Both the position numbers and the translations under genes were made by a program. From Verrucomicrobiota bacterium (GTDB lineage: Bacteria; Verrucomicrobiota; Verrucomicrobiia; Chthoniobacterales; UBA10450): a stretch of 64,000 bases of DNA. The stretch's first letter is position 1; every line of letters starts with the position of its first letter. The notes under the pieces were generated by a model that worked only from the letters and a program-made list of their open reading frames with translations, ran no database searches and was not told where the DNA came from. The stretch spans positions 62,001 to 126,000 of the forward strand of contig QHNH01000028.1 of assembly GCA_003218375.1 (NCBI GenBank). The letters run 5' to 3'. This document shows positions 35,239 to 45,268 of this stretch, piece after piece.

Positions 35239-36603
35239 CTACTCTCGGCGCTTCAATACTTCCGATTCGAACTCACCGTCCGAAACGCGGGTGCGGATTT
35301 TCGATTTTGGGCGCGCGGCGGAGACGGTCTGGATCACTCTGCCCGCGGCGTCGGTCGTGATGCTGTAGCCGCGGCGCAATGTCGCTTCCGGCCCGACGAC
35401 GCGAAGGATTCCCTCCACGCGTTGAAAACGCTGCCGCGCATTTTGCAATAACCGCGGCAGCTGGGCGACGATGCGGCGCTCCAGATCGCTGGCCTGGTTT
35501 CGGCAAAGCGCCACTTCGCGTTTGGGATCGCGCGCTTTCAGCGATTGGGCACGCGTTGAAAGTGCCGCGCGCGCGTCGGCCACGAATTGCTTCAACTTCC
35601 GCCGGACCGTTTCCGCGGTCAGGTCGAGCTGCTGTTGGGCATCGCGCATTTTTTGCATCAACTCGCGTGCCAGCGTTCGCTCGGAAAGAAAGCGAAGCCG
35701 GGTCAGGCTTTGCTGGAGAAAATTGCGCGGACATTTCTGCAGGCAATTCGCCAGCTCGTTCACCCGGCGAACCAGCTCGGCTACGTCAGGCACGATCAAT
35801 TCCGCCGCGGCGCTCGGCGTCGGCGCGCGCAGATCCGCAACGAAATCGGCGATCGTGAAATCGATCTCGTGGCCCACGGCGCTCACCACCGGAATCGCCG
35901 AATGGAAAATAGCCCGGGCGACGATCTCCTCGTTGAACTCCCACAAGTCTTCGATGCTGCCCCCGCCACGGGCGATGACGATGAGATCGATCGCGTCCCA
36001 CGCTTCGTTCGGCGTCGCGAGTTCCTTGAGCGCGGTCGCGATCTCGGCCGCGGCGCCGCTGCCTTGCACACGCACCGGACTCACCAGCACCTGTACGTTC
36101 GGCGCGCGCCGTTGCAGCACGTTCAGGATGTCGCGAATCGCCGCGCCGCTAAGCGAGGTGACGATCCCGATGCGGTTCGGAAATTTCGGCAGGGCCCGTT
36201 TGCGCGCGGCATCGAAAAGACCTTCCGCTTCCAGCTTTCGTTTTAGCGCTTCGAACTTCGCCTGGAGCAGACCGGCGCCGCGCGTCTGCAGGATTTGGAC
36301 GTTGAGTTGGTACTGCCCGCGCGCTTCGAAGACGGTGACGTTGCCGTAAACCTGGACCTGCGCGCCATCGGCGATCGGCGGCGCGGTGAGCGGCAGCGTG
36401 TTGCGAAAAATTACGCACGAAATCGCGGCGCGCTGGTCTTTCAGCGTGAAGTAACGATGGCCGGACGGTTGCGGACGGTAATTGGAAATTTCCCCCTGCA
36501 CCCAGACCGCGCCGAATTTCGTCTCGAGCGCGCCGCGGATTTGCCGCGTGAGCTCTGCGACGGTGAAGACTTTGGAGGTCTGCTGAAAAAAATCGGCCGT
36601 CAC
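35239..36603 (-). CDS. xseA: Exodeoxyribonuclease VII large subunit
   Basis: Nuclease subunit for single-stranded DNA, 454 residues. The OB-fold N-terminus reads VFTVAELTRQIRGALETKFGAVWVQGEISN and HRYFTLKDQRAAISCVIF. The catalytic part has IVTSLSGAAIRDILNVL, IARGGGSIEDLWEFNEE, AVGHEIDFTIADFVADLRAPTPSAAAEL. The C-terminus is coiled coil followed by LRRGYSIT. The start is GTG 36603; TTG 36612, lying in the F1 repeat, is the alternative. xseB is not seen in the window. Confidence 0.95.
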   Translation of the reverse strand: MTADFFQQTSKVFTVAELTRQIRGALETKFGAVWVQGEISNYRPQPSGHRYFTLKDQRAAISCVIFRNTLPLTAPPIADGAQVQVYGNVTVFEARGQYQLNVQILQTRGAGLLQAKFEALKRKLEAEGLFDAARKRALPKFPNRIGIVTSLSGAAIRDILNVLQRRAPNVQVLVSPVRVQGSGAAAEIATALKELATPNEAWDAIDLIVIARGGGSIEDLWEFNEEIVARAIFHSAIPVVSAVGHEIDFTIADFVADLRAPTPSAAAELIVPDVAELVRRVNELANCLQKCPRNFLQQSLTRLRFLSERTLARELMQKMRDAQQQLDLTAETVRRKLKQFVADARAALSTRAQSLKARDPKREVALCRNQASDLERRIVAQLPRLLQNARQRFQRVEGILRVVGPEATLRRGYSITTDAAGRVIQTVSAARPKSKIRTRVSDGEFESEVLKRRE

Positions 36604-36610
36604 GGTTCGC

Positions 36611-36714
36611 AATGACGAATGACGAATGACGAATGACGAATCAATGACGAATGTCGAATGACAAAACGCGGCTTCGCCATTCCTTCGTCATTCGTCATTG
36701 GTCATTCGTCATTT
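36611..36714. repeat. Inverted word-repeat hairpin, word F1 (ATGACGA), xseA-ruvB spacer
   Basis: The left arm 36611-36662 has seven ATGACGA-like units. The right arm 36678-36714 is built of TCGTCATT units. The spacer is 15 nt and itself contains GCGGCTTCGCC. It touches the xseA start, and ruvB ends 10 nt away. Confidence 0.92.
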
Positions 36715-36723
36715 AACCGCCGG

Positions 36724-37728
36724 TCATTGTCCAAATAATTCGCTCTGCGCGCCGACCGGCGGTTTGAGTCCCAGTTTCCGGTACGCGTTCGGCATGGCCA
36801 CGCGGCCTTGGGGCGTGCGCTTGATGTAACCTTCCATGATCAGATACGGCTCGTTGACTTCCTCGAGCGTCCCCGCTTCCTCACCCACGGCGACAGCCAG
36901 CGAGCTTAGTCCGACCGGCCCGCCGTTAAATTTATGGATCAACGTTTCGATGATGCGCTTGTCCCATTGATCGAACCCGTCGCGATCGATCTCGAGCATC
37001 GTCAATGCGCGATCCGCCAGCTCGGCGGTGATCTTGCCGTCGGCTTTCACCTGAACGTAATCGCGTACCCAGCGCAGAAGATTGTTCGCCGTCCGCGGCG
37101 TCCCGCGGGTGCGCGTCGCGATTTCAGCCGCGCCCGCCGCGTCGATCTCCACGCCCAGCAACCCGGCGCTGCGCGCGATGATCTTGCGCATTTCCTCCGC
37201 GTGGTAGTAATCGAGCCGCGCCGTCATCCCGAAACGCGACCGCAACGGCGCACTCACCATGCCGGCCCGGGTCGTCGCGCCAATCAGCGTGAACTTCGGC
37301 AACTGGAGGCGGAGACTGCGCGCCTGCGGCCCCTGGTCGATGATGATATCGAGCCGGTAATCTTCCATCGCCGGGTAAAGATATTCTTCGATCGTCGGCT
37401 GAAGCCGGTGGATTTCGTCGATGAAAAGGACGTCGCCTTTTTCCAGGCTGGTCAGCAAACCGGCCAGCTCGCCGGCCTTTTCGATCACGGGCCCGCTGGT
37501 GTTCTTGATGTTGGTGCCCATCGCGTTGGCGATGATGTTCGCCAGGGTCGTCTTCCCGAGGCCCGGCGGCCCGCTCAACAGAATGTGCTCGAGTACGTCC
37601 CCACGTTTCTTGGCCGCTTCGACGAGCAGCTCGAGCCGTTCGCACACTTTCACCTGCCCGGTGAACTCGCTGAACATCGGCGGCCGCAGCGAAACTTCGA
37701 AAGCGGGATCGGGCTCAGGCGGTTTCAT
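36724..37728 (-). CDS. ruvB: Holliday junction branch migration helicase RuvB
   Basis: AAA+ motor of the RuvAB complex, 334 residues. Walker [20 protein letters not shown], Walker [11 protein letters not shown], sensor 1 [20 protein letters not shown], and the C-terminal winged helix with [20 protein letters not shown] 37728. ruvA and ruvC are not in the window. Confidence 0.97.
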   Translation of the reverse strand: MKPPEPDPAFEVSLRPPMFSEFTGQVKVCERLELLVEAAKKRGDVLEHILLSGPPGLGKTTLANIIANAMGTNIKNTSGPVIEKAGELAGLLTSLEKGDVLFIDEIHRLQPTIEEYLYPAMEDYRLDIIIDQGPQARSLRLQLPKFTLIGATTRAGMVSAPLRSRFGMTARLDYYHAEEMRKIIARSAGLLGVEIDAAGAAEIATRTRGTPRTANNLLRWVRDYVQVKADGKITAELADRALTMLEIDRDGFDQWDKRIIETLIHKFNGGPVGLSSLAVAVGEEAGTLEEVNEPYLIMEGYIKRTPQGRVAMPNAYRKLGLKPPVGAQSELFGQ

Positions 37729-37737
37729 TGTTCTTCT

Positions 37738-37816
37738 TCTGTAGCCGCCGCCTTGTGGGCGGCGCCTTGTGCGGTGACGTCTTCTCTCACGCTTCGCACA
37801 GCGAAGCGGCTACAGA
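37738..37816. repeat. Composite palindrome R2 (CTGTAGCCG...CGGCTACAG), copy 1
   Basis: Outer arms TCTGTAGCCG and CGGCTACAGA pair. Inner hairpins are GCCGCCTTGTGGGCGGC and CGCTTCGCACAGCGAAGCG. Other copies lie at 45131-45222 and, in the opposite orientation, 53099-53174. Confidence 0.88.
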
Positions 37817-37840
37817 AAGCCAAAGCATGCCTGCTCCCCC

Positions 37841-38251
37841 TCACGCTGCCTTCTCCAAATTCTTCGTCATCACCAATTCGGTTCCGCGCGCTTTCAAGAT
37901 GTAATCGACTTTGTCGAACGCGGTCCGGATCAAATGGAGGCCGAGGCCGCCGGGCCGGATCAGGTCGTGCGAACGGCCTTTCATCGTGTGCGCTTCGGTT
38001 TGTTTGCCGTAATCGCGTAGCCGCATCCGAACGCAATTCCGCAATCCTTCCAGGGAAAGCGAGATCAACTGATCATCGCGCAAATGGTAGGCGTGCCGAA
38101 TAACGTTCGTGCAGGCCTCGTCTATTCCCAGCACCATCAGCATGCGTTCGCGCTCTGAAAAGGGATATGTCTCCAGGAATTGCCGCACGAACTTCCGCAT
38201 CGGCGCGAGGTTGCCGGTGTGGCTGGAAAATTCGACCTTCTTCTTTTTCAT
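37841..38251 (-). CDS. Anti-sigma-factor-type ATP-binding protein (RsbW/SpoIIAB-like)
   Basis: 136 residues from ATG 38251 (MKKKKVEFSSHTGNLAPMRKF). GHKL ATPase fold with N-box DEACTNVIRHAY and G-box GGLGLHLIRTAFDKVDY. Stand-alone proteins of this size are serine kinases acting in partner-switching regulation, often with an anti-sigma antagonist and PP2C phosphatase. No partner gene is adjacent here. The frame upstream of 38251 overlaps the divergent secreted gene region and is not used. Confidence 0.85.
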   Translation of the reverse strand: MKKKKVEFSSHTGNLAPMRKFVRQFLETYPFSERERMLMVLGIDEACTNVIRHAYHLRDDQLISLSLEGLRNCVRMRLRDYGKQTEAHTMKGRSHDLIRPGGLGLHLIRTAFDKVDYILKARGTELVMTKNLEKAA

Positions 38252-38346
38252 CAAACCGGCTGCTGGCTGAACGCATGGCGCGAAGCATTCAACTGCGCAA
38301 ACGAAAACGCGGTGGACAGCCCGCGCAACCATAGCTCTCTTTCGTC

Positions 38347-39069
38347 ATGTGGAAATTCCTCCTCGCGATTCTCCTGCCGGCCGGGCCGCTTTTGGCGCAG
38401 GAAAACCCGAGCGCGTATGAAGCGTTGCGCGTCATCGGGACGCAAATGAATCGGCAGCTCGTCAATCGCGTCATCTCGATCAACGGCACCGACGGTGACC
38501 CGCAGCCGCGCACGTGGAAGATTCTCGTCGAAGACAGGAACGCCACCGGCGGCGTGCGCGAGATCGTCGTGCAAGACAATCGCGTCGCCTTGCAACGCAT
38601 TCCAAACCGTACCGTTGTCGGGACCACCCAGGGGGCGACCATCGACACCGCGAAGCTCAATATGGATTCCACGGGCGCTTATTCCGTCGCGAGCCATACG
38701 GCTGAGACATCGCACGTCACCTTTTCGCTCACGAGTTATACCCTGCGCACGGACGATCGCGGTAACCCGGTCTGGATCGTGACCCTGGCCGATCGCAGCA
38801 ACCGGCCGGTCGGCACCATTCACATTCGCGCCAGCGACGGGCGCGTGAAACGAGTCGAAGGCATGTATTCGGGCCGGAACATGGAGCAGGTCGAAGTCAA
38901 CCCCGACGAGGTCGACAACGCGCCGCCCCCGGAGGATGAGGAACGGACTGGCACCGACGAGAATATTGTGAAGCGCGACATCAAACGAATGTTCCGGCGC
39001 ACGACGAATGATGCGCGAAGAATGTTCCAGCGTGTGCGGCGTTCGTTTGTCGATTTCTTCAACCGGTAA
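38347..39069 (+). CDS. Secreted protein of unknown function
   Basis: 240 residues with signal peptide MWKFLLAILLPAGPLLAQ. The mature region reads like a periplasmic beta-rich domain (TWKILVEDRNATGGVREIVVQDN ... NPVWIVTLADRSNRPVGTIHIRASDGRVKR). The C-terminus is highly basic with RRMFQRVRRSFVDFFNR. No recognised family. It is divergent from the anti-sigma-type gene and 4 nt upstream of the DUF5996 gene. Confidence 0.6.
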   Translation: MWKFLLAILLPAGPLLAQENPSAYEALRVIGTQMNRQLVNRVISINGTDGDPQPRTWKILVEDRNATGGVREIVVQDNRVALQRIPNRTVVGTTQGATIDTAKLNMDSTGAYSVASHTAETSHVTFSLTSYTLRTDDRGNPVWIVTLADRSNRPVGTIHIRASDGRVKRVEGMYSGRNMEQVEVNPDEVDNAPPPEDEERTGTDENIVKRDIKRMFRRTTNDARRMFQRVRRSFVDFFNR

Positions 39070-39073
39070 AACC

Positions 39074-40051
39074 ATGGCGAATTCGGCGACCGAAGAAACC
39101 TGGCCAGCGCTCCCGTTCGCGGAGTGGAAGGAGACGGCCATGATGTTGCACATGTGGACGCAGGTGGTTGGCAAAGTGCGACTCGCCTTGTCGCCGTGGA
39201 CGAACCATTCGTGGCACGTCACGCTTTATCTCACTGCGCGCGGCCTAACGACTTCGCCGATTTATTTTGGTTCCCGCGCGCTCCAGATCGATTTTGATTT
39301 TGTCGAGCACGCGCTCCGCATCCAAACCGGAGGGACGTGCTTCCGCACGTCCCTCCGAGAGATGGAAAAAATCATTCCGCTCGGACCGAAATCAGTCGCC
39401 AAGTTTTATCGCGAAGTGATGGACGCGCTACGCGAGCTGGAAATTCCGGTCGAGATCAACACCACGCCGAACGAAGTCGATCCCGCGATCCCGTTCGAGC
39501 AAAACGAAAAGGACTCCGCCTACGATCCCGAATACGCGAACCGGTTCTGGCGCGTCCTCTTGCAGAGCGATCGCGTCTTCAAGGAATTTCGCGCGGAGTT
39601 CTGCGGCAAATGCAGTCCGGTCCATTTTTTCTGGGGCAGCTTCGATCTGGCGGTGACGCGTTTCTCTGGCCGGCGCGCGCCCCAACATCCGGGCGGCGTT
39701 CCGCACTTGCCCGATGCGGTGACGCGCGAAGCCTATTCGCACGAAGTCAGCAGCCTTGGTTTCTGGCCGGGAAACGAAATGATGCCCGAGCCGGTCTTTT
39801 ATTCCTACGCCTATCCCGAGCCGCCCGGATTTTCCGAAGCGAAAGTCCAACCGTCGTTTGCGAAGTACAATCCCCAGCTCAAGGAATTCGTTCTTCCCTA
39901 CGAACAAATGCGCCGGGCAGAATCGCCCGATGCAGCGCTCCTGCAATTCGCGCGGACAACCTACGACGCCGCCAGCACGTTGGGCGATTGGGACCGCGCC
40001 GCGCTCACCGAGGTGAAACCCGACTTGCATTCGCGCCCGCACCGCTCGTAA
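39074..40051 (+). CDS. DUF5996 family protein containing an inserted palindrome
   Basis: 325 residues from ATG 39074. Marks of the family as I recall it: WPALPFAEWKETAMMLHMWTQ near the start, PWTNHSWHVTLYLTARGL, VHFFWGSFDLAVTRFSGR and FYSYAYPEPPGF. Function unknown. Residues 86-96 (TGGTCFRTSLR) are encoded by a perfect 13-bp palindrome (39328-39357) whose ends match the GGAGGGACG repeat family, suggesting insertion of a repeat inside the coding frame without a shift. Confidence 0.8.
   Translation: MANSATEETWPALPFAEWKETAMMLHMWTQVVGKVRLALSPWTNHSWHVTLYLTARGLTTSPIYFGSRALQIDFDFVEHALRIQTGGTCFRTSLREMEKIIPLGPKSVAKFYREVMDALRELEIPVEINTTPNEVDPAIPFEQNEKDSAYDPEYANRFWRVLLQSDRVFKEFRAEFCGKCSPVHFFWGSFDLAVTRFSGRRAPQHPGGVPHLPDAVTREAYSHEVSSLGFWPGNEMMPEPVFYSYAYPEPPGFSEAKVQPSFAKYNPQLKEFVLPYEQMRRAESPDAALLQFARTTYDAASTLGDWDRAALTEVKPDLHSRPHRS
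39328..39357. repeat. REP-like palindrome inside a coding frame
   Basis: CGGAGGGACGTGC (39328-39340), loop TTCC, then GCACGTCCCTCCG (39345-39357): a perfect 13-bp stem. The same GGAGGGAC/GTCCCTCC ends occur at 51811-51872. It lies in frame within the DUF5996 gene. Confidence 0.9.
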
Positions 40052-40061
40052 GGTTCGCGCG

Positions 40062-40988
40062 ATGGTCAACGAAGCAATCGCCGAGCGCGACGCGTGGCGC
40101 GCGGTGCCGAAGGGCTGGCGCCAGCTCTGGGGCGATTTCAATCGGCTCGGGGTGAGCCTGCAATGGCACGATTTCCGGACGGAACGCTCGTTCGACTGGG
40201 GTCTTAGTTTTCATCCGCGCAGCCTTGAGTTTTGTCTCAACGTGGAAGGCCGCGGGGCCGTCGGCGATCGCGCCGATTATGTAGCTGGCAGCGCCGGTTA
40301 TTATGCGGTGGCCGGCGAACCGTTGCGGGCGTCGCGGCAGGCGCGCGATCATCATCAATTCATCACGGTCGAATTCTCAAACGATCATCTGCGGCAACAG
40401 CTCGCCGATTTTGAAGGCGATCTCGATCCCCAACTGCGGGCCGCGATTTTTCCGGAAAAGGAACGGTCGATCGTTTCTTCCGCGCGGCCCATGACGCCCG
40501 ACCAGCGCCAGGTCGTGGCGAGTCTTCTGCGTCCTCCGGTTGCGAAAGCCGCGCAAAGCCTCTGGTACCAGAGCAAGGCCCTGGAGCTGATGTCGCACTT
40601 CCTTTTCACGCCGAAAGATCCGGAGTTCTTTTGCATGCGACAGAAGCGGGTGGCGCGCGATCGCGTGGAGCGAACGAAAGAATTGCTCGCGCGCGATCTG
40701 GCTCAGCCGCCGACTTTGGAAATGCTCGGCCGCGAAGTCGGCTGTAGCCCGTTTTATTTGAGCCGAAGTTTTTCGCGCGAAGTTGGCCTGACCATTCCGC
40801 AATATCTGCGGAAGCTTCGGATGGAACGCGCCGCCGAGCTGTTGCGAAGCGGGCGCTACAACGTCACCGAGGCCGCCACCGAAGTCGGTTACGCGAGCCT
40901 GAGCCATTTCAGCAAAGCCTTTTGCGAAACCATCGGCTGCTGTCCCGTGCTTTACCCGATGGCGAAGAACGTCGTGCTCGATCGCTGA
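40062..40988 (+). CDS. AraC family transcriptional regulator
   Basis: 308 residues. The N-terminal half is an effector-type domain without a clear ligand motif. The C-terminal half has the double helix-turn-helix: LAQPPTLEMLGREVGCSPFYLSRSFSREVG and RYNVTEAATEVGYASLSHFSKAFCETIG with the usual final P. ATG 40062 lies 10 nt after the DUF5996 stop, so the two may be co-transcribed. The target is unknown. Confidence 0.9.
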   Translation: MVNEAIAERDAWRAVPKGWRQLWGDFNRLGVSLQWHDFRTERSFDWGLSFHPRSLEFCLNVEGRGAVGDRADYVAGSAGYYAVAGEPLRASRQARDHHQFITVEFSNDHLRQQLADFEGDLDPQLRAAIFPEKERSIVSSARPMTPDQRQVVASLLRPPVAKAAQSLWYQSKALELMSHFLFTPKDPEFFCMRQKRVARDRVERTKELLARDLAQPPTLEMLGREVGCSPFYLSRSFSREVGLTIPQYLRKLRMERAAELLRSGRYNVTEAATEVGYASLSHFSKAFCETIGCCPVLYPMAKNVVLDR

Positions 40989-40996
40989 CGTTACGT

Positions 40997-41060
40997 GATC
41001 CGAGAATCGAGAATCGTTGATTGCGGATCGATGTAACGGTTCACGATTCACGATTCACGT
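40997..41060. repeat. Inverted word-repeat hairpin, word F6 (GATTCAC/GAGAATC), before purH
   Basis: The left arm 40997-41023 has GTGATCCGAGAATCGAGAATCG. The right arm 41038-41060 has GGTTCACGATTCACGATTCACG. Words pair imperfectly. The right arm ends 7 nt before the purH ATG. Confidence 0.75.
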
Positions 41061-41066
41061 CTCCCA

Positions 41067-42596
41067 ATGAGAATCACTCGCGCCCTCATCTCCGTCTCGA
41101 ACAAGAAAGGCGTGGCGTCCTTTGCGCGCGCGCTCGAGAAACTGGGCGTCGACATTATTTCCACCGGCGGCACGGCTGAGCTGCTCCGCAAGGAAGACGT
41201 GCCGGTCCGCGACATCTCGAGCTTCACCGATTTTCCCGAGGTCCTCGAGGGCCGGGTCAAGACGCTTCATCCACGCGTGCACGGCGGTTTGCTTTACAAG
41301 CGCGGGAACGCGCTCCACGAACAACAGGCGAAAGAATGCGGATTCCAGCCGATTGATCTGGTGGTGGTGAATCTTTATCCCTTCGAGGCCACGATCCAGA
41401 AGCCGGACGTCACGCTCGCCGAGGCGATCGAGCAGATCGACATTGGCGGGCCGTCGATGATCCGGAGCGCGGCGAAAAATTATGAATCAGTCACCGTCGT
41501 GGTCGATCCGATGGATTACGATTTGGTCCTGGAGGACATGCGCGACCACGAAGGCGAGACGACCTTGAAGTTGCGCGAGCGTCTCGCCATCAAGGCCTTC
41601 ATCAAGACGTCCGATTACGATCGCGCCATCGGGAGTTTCCTAAACCGGGAACAATCGACCGACGCGTCGTTTTCCCTCTCACTCCCGCTCGCGACGCGGC
41701 TGCGTTACGGCGAAAATCCGCATCAAACCGCCGCGCTCTACGGCGATTTCGACCAGCATTTCAAGAAGCTCCACGGCAAGGAGCTTTCGTTTAACAACAT
41801 TCTCGATATCAGCGCCGCGGCCGGTCTCATCGCGGAATTCAGCGAGCCGACCGTCGCGATCCTGAAACACACGAACCCGTGCGGAGTGGGGAGCGATCCC
41901 GATTTGCGGGAAGCCTGGGAGAAAGCGTTCGCGACCGACAAACAGGCGCCGTTCGGTGGCGTCATCGTTTGCAATCGTCCGGTCACCGAAGAACTCGCGA
42001 AGGCGATCAGCGAAATTTTTAGCGAAGTCATTATCGCGCCGGGCTTCGAGACCGAGGCGCGGGCCTTGTTCCAGAAAAAGAAAAACCTGCGGCTGATTCG
42101 CGCGCTGAAGCCGCCGAGTTCCGAGAAAACGCCGCAGGATATCAGGTCGGTCGCCGGCGGGTTGCTCGTGCAGGACAGAGACGCCGGCCAAGTGATCGAT
42201 CTCGCGACCAAAGTCGTGACGAATCGTAAACCGACCGACGCCGAAATGGCCGCGATGATTTTCGGCTGGCGCGTCGTGAAGCACGTGAAATCCAACGCGA
42301 TCGTTTACGCCGCTTCGGATCGCACCCTCGGCATCGGCGCCGGGCAGATGTCGCGGATCGACGCCTCGCGCATCGCGGTTTGGAAAGCGAATGAAGCCGG
42401 TCTTTCGCTGAAAGCCTCCGCGGTTGCCAGCGACGCTTTCTTCCCATTCGCCGACGGTTTGCTGGCGGCGGCCGATGCCGGCGCGACCTGCGCGATCCAG
42501 CCCGGCGGTTCAGTCCGCGACGAAGAAGTCATTGCCGCCGCGAACGAGCGCGACATGGCCATGATCTTCACCGGCGTCCGCCATTTCCGGCATTAA
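41067..42596 (+). CDS. purH: Bifunctional AICAR transformylase/IMP cyclohydrolase
   Basis: Last two steps of IMP synthesis. 509 residues, normal. The IMP cyclohydrolase part (1-190) has [53 protein letters not shown] and [14 protein letters not shown]. The AICAR transformylase part has [36 protein letters not shown] and [19 protein letters not shown] 41067; complete. Confidence 0.97.
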   Translation: MRITRALISVSNKKGVASFARALEKLGVDIISTGGTAELLRKEDVPVRDISSFTDFPEVLEGRVKTLHPRVHGGLLYKRGNALHEQQAKECGFQPIDLVVVNLYPFEATIQKPDVTLAEAIEQIDIGGPSMIRSAAKNYESVTVVVDPMDYDLVLEDMRDHEGETTLKLRERLAIKAFIKTSDYDRAIGSFLNREQSTDASFSLSLPLATRLRYGENPHQTAALYGDFDQHFKKLHGKELSFNNILDISAAAGLIAEFSEPTVAILKHTNPCGVGSDPDLREAWEKAFATDKQAPFGGVIVCNRPVTEELAKAISEIFSEVIIAPGFETEARALFQKKKNLRLIRALKPPSSEKTPQDIRSVAGGLLVQDRDAGQVIDLATKVVTNRKPTDAEMAAMIFGWRVVKHVKSNAIVYAASDRTLGIGAGQMSRIDASRIAVWKANEAGLSLKASAVASDAFFPFADGLLAAADAGATCAIQPGGSVRDEEVIAAANERDMAMIFTGVRHFRH

Positions 42597-42614
42597 GTAG
42601 GTAGGGAAGCTCCC

Positions 42615-42721
42615 GGAACATAGGCCTCTGGCCTGTGCGCCCAGCAGACATTCTGTCCGCTGTTCAGCGCGTTTAGCGGGCTTCAAGCCCGCTGGGCACA
42701 CAGACTGAAAGTCTATGTTCC
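42615..42721. repeat. Composite palindromic element R1, copy 4
   Basis: 107 bp from GGAACATAGG to CTATGTTCC, placed between the convergent purH and DUF4203 genes. The DUF4203 stop TAG begins 1 nt beyond it. Confidence 0.9.
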
Positions 42722-42722
42722 G

Positions 42723-43250
42723 CTAACCGGCCACGCTGCGCGACCTACGCAACATCGAGCCCTGAACGATCACGCCGATGACGGCAAGGGCGATGAAGAG
42801 AATCAGCGTGCCTTTCTCGGGAAGCGTAATTCCGCTGGTGATCAGCTGCGCGCCTTCCACCGAGGAAAGAAAAATGAGGACCCAATCGAATAGGGCCAGG
42901 AGCAGGAGCGCCCCGAGAATTCCTCCGATCACGAAAGTGATCCCGCGGTAATGCATGTGGTCGGCGTAAAACGCCGCCGCTAAAGCCCAGGCGATCCGCC
43001 CGCCGGCCACGAACCCGGCGATGGCGATCGCGAGTTTCTGGAGCAGGATCGCCAGCAACGCGCCGATAACTCCAGCGCCGAGCGCGACCAACAGCGTCAT
43101 CCATTGCGGAGGCTCGCGCATGAAATACGAGGCGATCTCAAGACCGACGGCGAAGCCCAGCGCCGCGACGAAGAGCCAGAAAAGTTTCCGCCCGAAAAGG
43201 AGGATCGCCGCGCCGATGATGACGCTGATGATGGGAACGGAGAGGTTCAT
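42723..43250 (-). CDS. DUF4203-like multi-pass membrane protein
   Basis: 175 residues with about six hydrophobic helices (PIISVIIGAAILLFGRKLFWLFVAALGFAVG, LLVALGAGVIGALLAILL, FVIGGILGALLLLALFDWVLIFLSS, LILFIALAVIGVIVQG). The first two helices resemble the TMEM198/DUF4203 fold. Function unknown. ATG 43250. It is convergent with purH. Confidence 0.7.
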   Translation of the reverse strand: MNLSVPIISVIIGAAILLFGRKLFWLFVAALGFAVGLEIASYFMREPPQWMTLLVALGAGVIGALLAILLQKLAIAIAGFVAGGRIAWALAAAFYADHMHYRGITFVIGGILGALLLLALFDWVLIFLSSVEGAQLITSGITLPEKGTLILFIALAVIGVIVQGSMLRRSRSVAG

Positions 43251-43289
43251 TACGCGTGATTGTCAGATAAGCGGTGCGAAGTGGCGGCA

Positions 43290-43402
43290 ATGACGAATGA
43301 CGAATGACGAATGACGAAGATCGAACCGGGACGCTCCACGCTTTGGTTTCGGTATTCTGGTTTCGTCATTCCTTCGACATTCGTCATTCGAGCTTCGTCA
43401 TT
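43290..43402. repeat. Inverted word-repeat hairpin, word F1 (ATGACGA), end of M28 gene
   Basis: The left arm 43290-43320 has four ATGACGA units. The right arm 43363-43402 has TCGTCATT/TCGACATT units. The M28 peptidase TGA (43400-43398) is read from the right arm. Confidence 0.9.
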
Positions 43403-45071
43403 TTTTCATCATCGCGTCCCGCTTCGCCTTGAATTCCGTTCCCGGTTTCCATTCGGGAAACTTGTCGGCGTTCGCGGCCTGGTAGCCGACTTCGAAGAGC
43501 AGGCGCAAATCTTCCGCCGCGCCGGAAAGGTCCCACTCCGGATTCACTTCGTCCGAGGGCTGGTGATAATGCTTCGCCACGTATTCATCCTTTTTCTGTT
43601 GCCCAAATCCCGGCGGCTTGCCGATAACGTCGCGACCGGCGCCGGTGTAAAGAGACGGGAGTCCGACTTTGGAAAATTCGAAATTATCGGCGCGATAAAA
43701 GGTGCCTTTTTCGGGCTGACTGTTCGGGTTCATCACCCGGCCTCGCTTTGTCGTGGCGGCGGCCAGCATGTCGTCGAGATCGGAATTGCCGAAGCTGATG
43801 TCCTCGATGTCGCGCGTTTTCCCCCAGAGACTCAGGCCATCCATGTTGATATCGGCCAAAGTTTTTTCGAGCGCGTAGAGCGGGTGCTCGGCATAATATT
43901 TCGCGCCCAGTAGTCCGGCTTCTTCCGCCGTCGTCGCCATGAAGAGAACCGAACGCTTCGGCGCCGGCTTCAATTTCATGTAGCCAGTGGCTAGCTCGAT
44001 GAGTCCGCCCACGCCCGAAGCGTTATCGGCCGCGCCGTTGAAAATCTGGTCGCCTTTCAGCTCTTCGTGACGCCCGAGATGATCCCAGTGCGCGGTGTAG
44101 ATAACCCATTCATCTTTTAGTTTCGGATCGCTGCCCTCCAGCTTGCCCACGACATTGCGCGACTTGAACGGTCGCACGGTCTGTTTCAGGTCGAAGTTCG
44201 CCTTCGCATTCAGTGCGACCGGGCGAAACTCCTTCGTGATCGCCGCCTATTTCAAGGCCTCGAAATCCTGGCCGCAATCCGCCAGCAATTTCTTCGCGAC
44301 ATCGAGCGTGATCCAGGAACGAATCTGGACCGCGTTCATGTTTTTATCCGCGGCGTCGATCTCGAAGTTCTCCTTCGCCCAGCTCGACATGACGACGGAA
44401 TACGGATACGCGGCGGGCACCGTCTCGTGGATGATCACCGCGGCGGCTGCGCCTTTCTGGGCCGCGATTTCGTATTTGTAGGTCCAGCGCCCGTAATAGG
44501 TCATGGCGCTGCCCTTGAACATTTTCGGGTCGAGCTTCGCCGCGTCGGCCGGATCCGGGATCGCCGGATCATTGATCAGCATCAGGATCGTTTTGCCGCG
44601 GACATCGACGTCCTTGTAATCGTCCCAGCCGAATTCCGGCGCCACGACGCCGTAACCGACGAAAACGATGTCGGTGTTTGCCGCTTTGATTTCCGTTTGG
44701 AGCCGCGCGGACGAGGCCACGTAATCGTCGGGAAATTTCAGTTCCGTTTTCTTGTCGCCGACAGTGAAGGAGGCAGTGGGTGCGGTGACAATCCCGGCCA
44801 GCGGAACTTCCTGCGTGTAGGTGCCGTTCGGATTTCCCGGCTTGAGGCCGAGCGCTTTGAACTGCTCGGAGATATATTTGACCGAGAGCTCCTCGCCCTT
44901 CGATCCTGGCGCGCGCCCTTCAAACTCATCGGAGGCGAGGATCTTGATATGTTTCAGGAGATCAGCAGCGGAGATGGCGTCAGCCGCATCTTTCGGGACT
45001 GATGGCGGATCGGCGGCGAAGGCGATGGCGGTGAAGAGACAAAAGGTGAGAGGCGCAAACGGAAGTTTCAT
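43398..45071 (-). pseudogene. Secreted M28-family metallopeptidase interrupted by an amber codon
   Basis: From ATG 45071: signal peptide ([19 protein letters not shown]), a PA-type insert region and then the peptidase domain. A single in-frame TAG at 44249-44247 lies after ...CGQDFEALK. The frame continues without shift (AAITKEFRPVALNAKANF...) into zinc-site motifs HWDHLG, FNGAADNASG and EEAGLLGAKYY. The full frame is about 557 codons, ending at TGA 43398. AAG to TAG would be one base change (Lys to stop). It could be an inactive gene, a sequencing error or a recoded codon. The C-terminal half has a possible GTG restart near 44177, but it would lack the signal peptide. Confidence 0.9.
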
Positions 45072-45130
45072 ATTCTTCTTCGACTTCGCGTATGGAGAGA
45101 TCGCGCGCAACCCTGGCCTTCACGCTTGCG

Positions 45131-45222
45131 TCTTCTGTAGCCGCCGCCCTGCGGGCGGCGCGAGCGCGTCGTTGCAAAATCGCTCACACTCACGCTTCGC
45201 ACAGCGAAGCGGCTACAGAAGA
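45131..45222. repeat. Composite palindrome R2, copy 2
   Basis: TCTTCTGTAGCCGCC...GGCTACAGAAGA ends pair; inner hairpins GCCGCCCTGCGGGCGGC and CGCTTCGCACAGCGAAGCG. It lies between the M28 gene and marC and fills the divergent promoter region. Confidence 0.88.
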
Positions 45223-45268
45223 CGGCGGCTTGTTTTGCGAACGTTGCCGCGCCAAGATCGCCGTCGGC

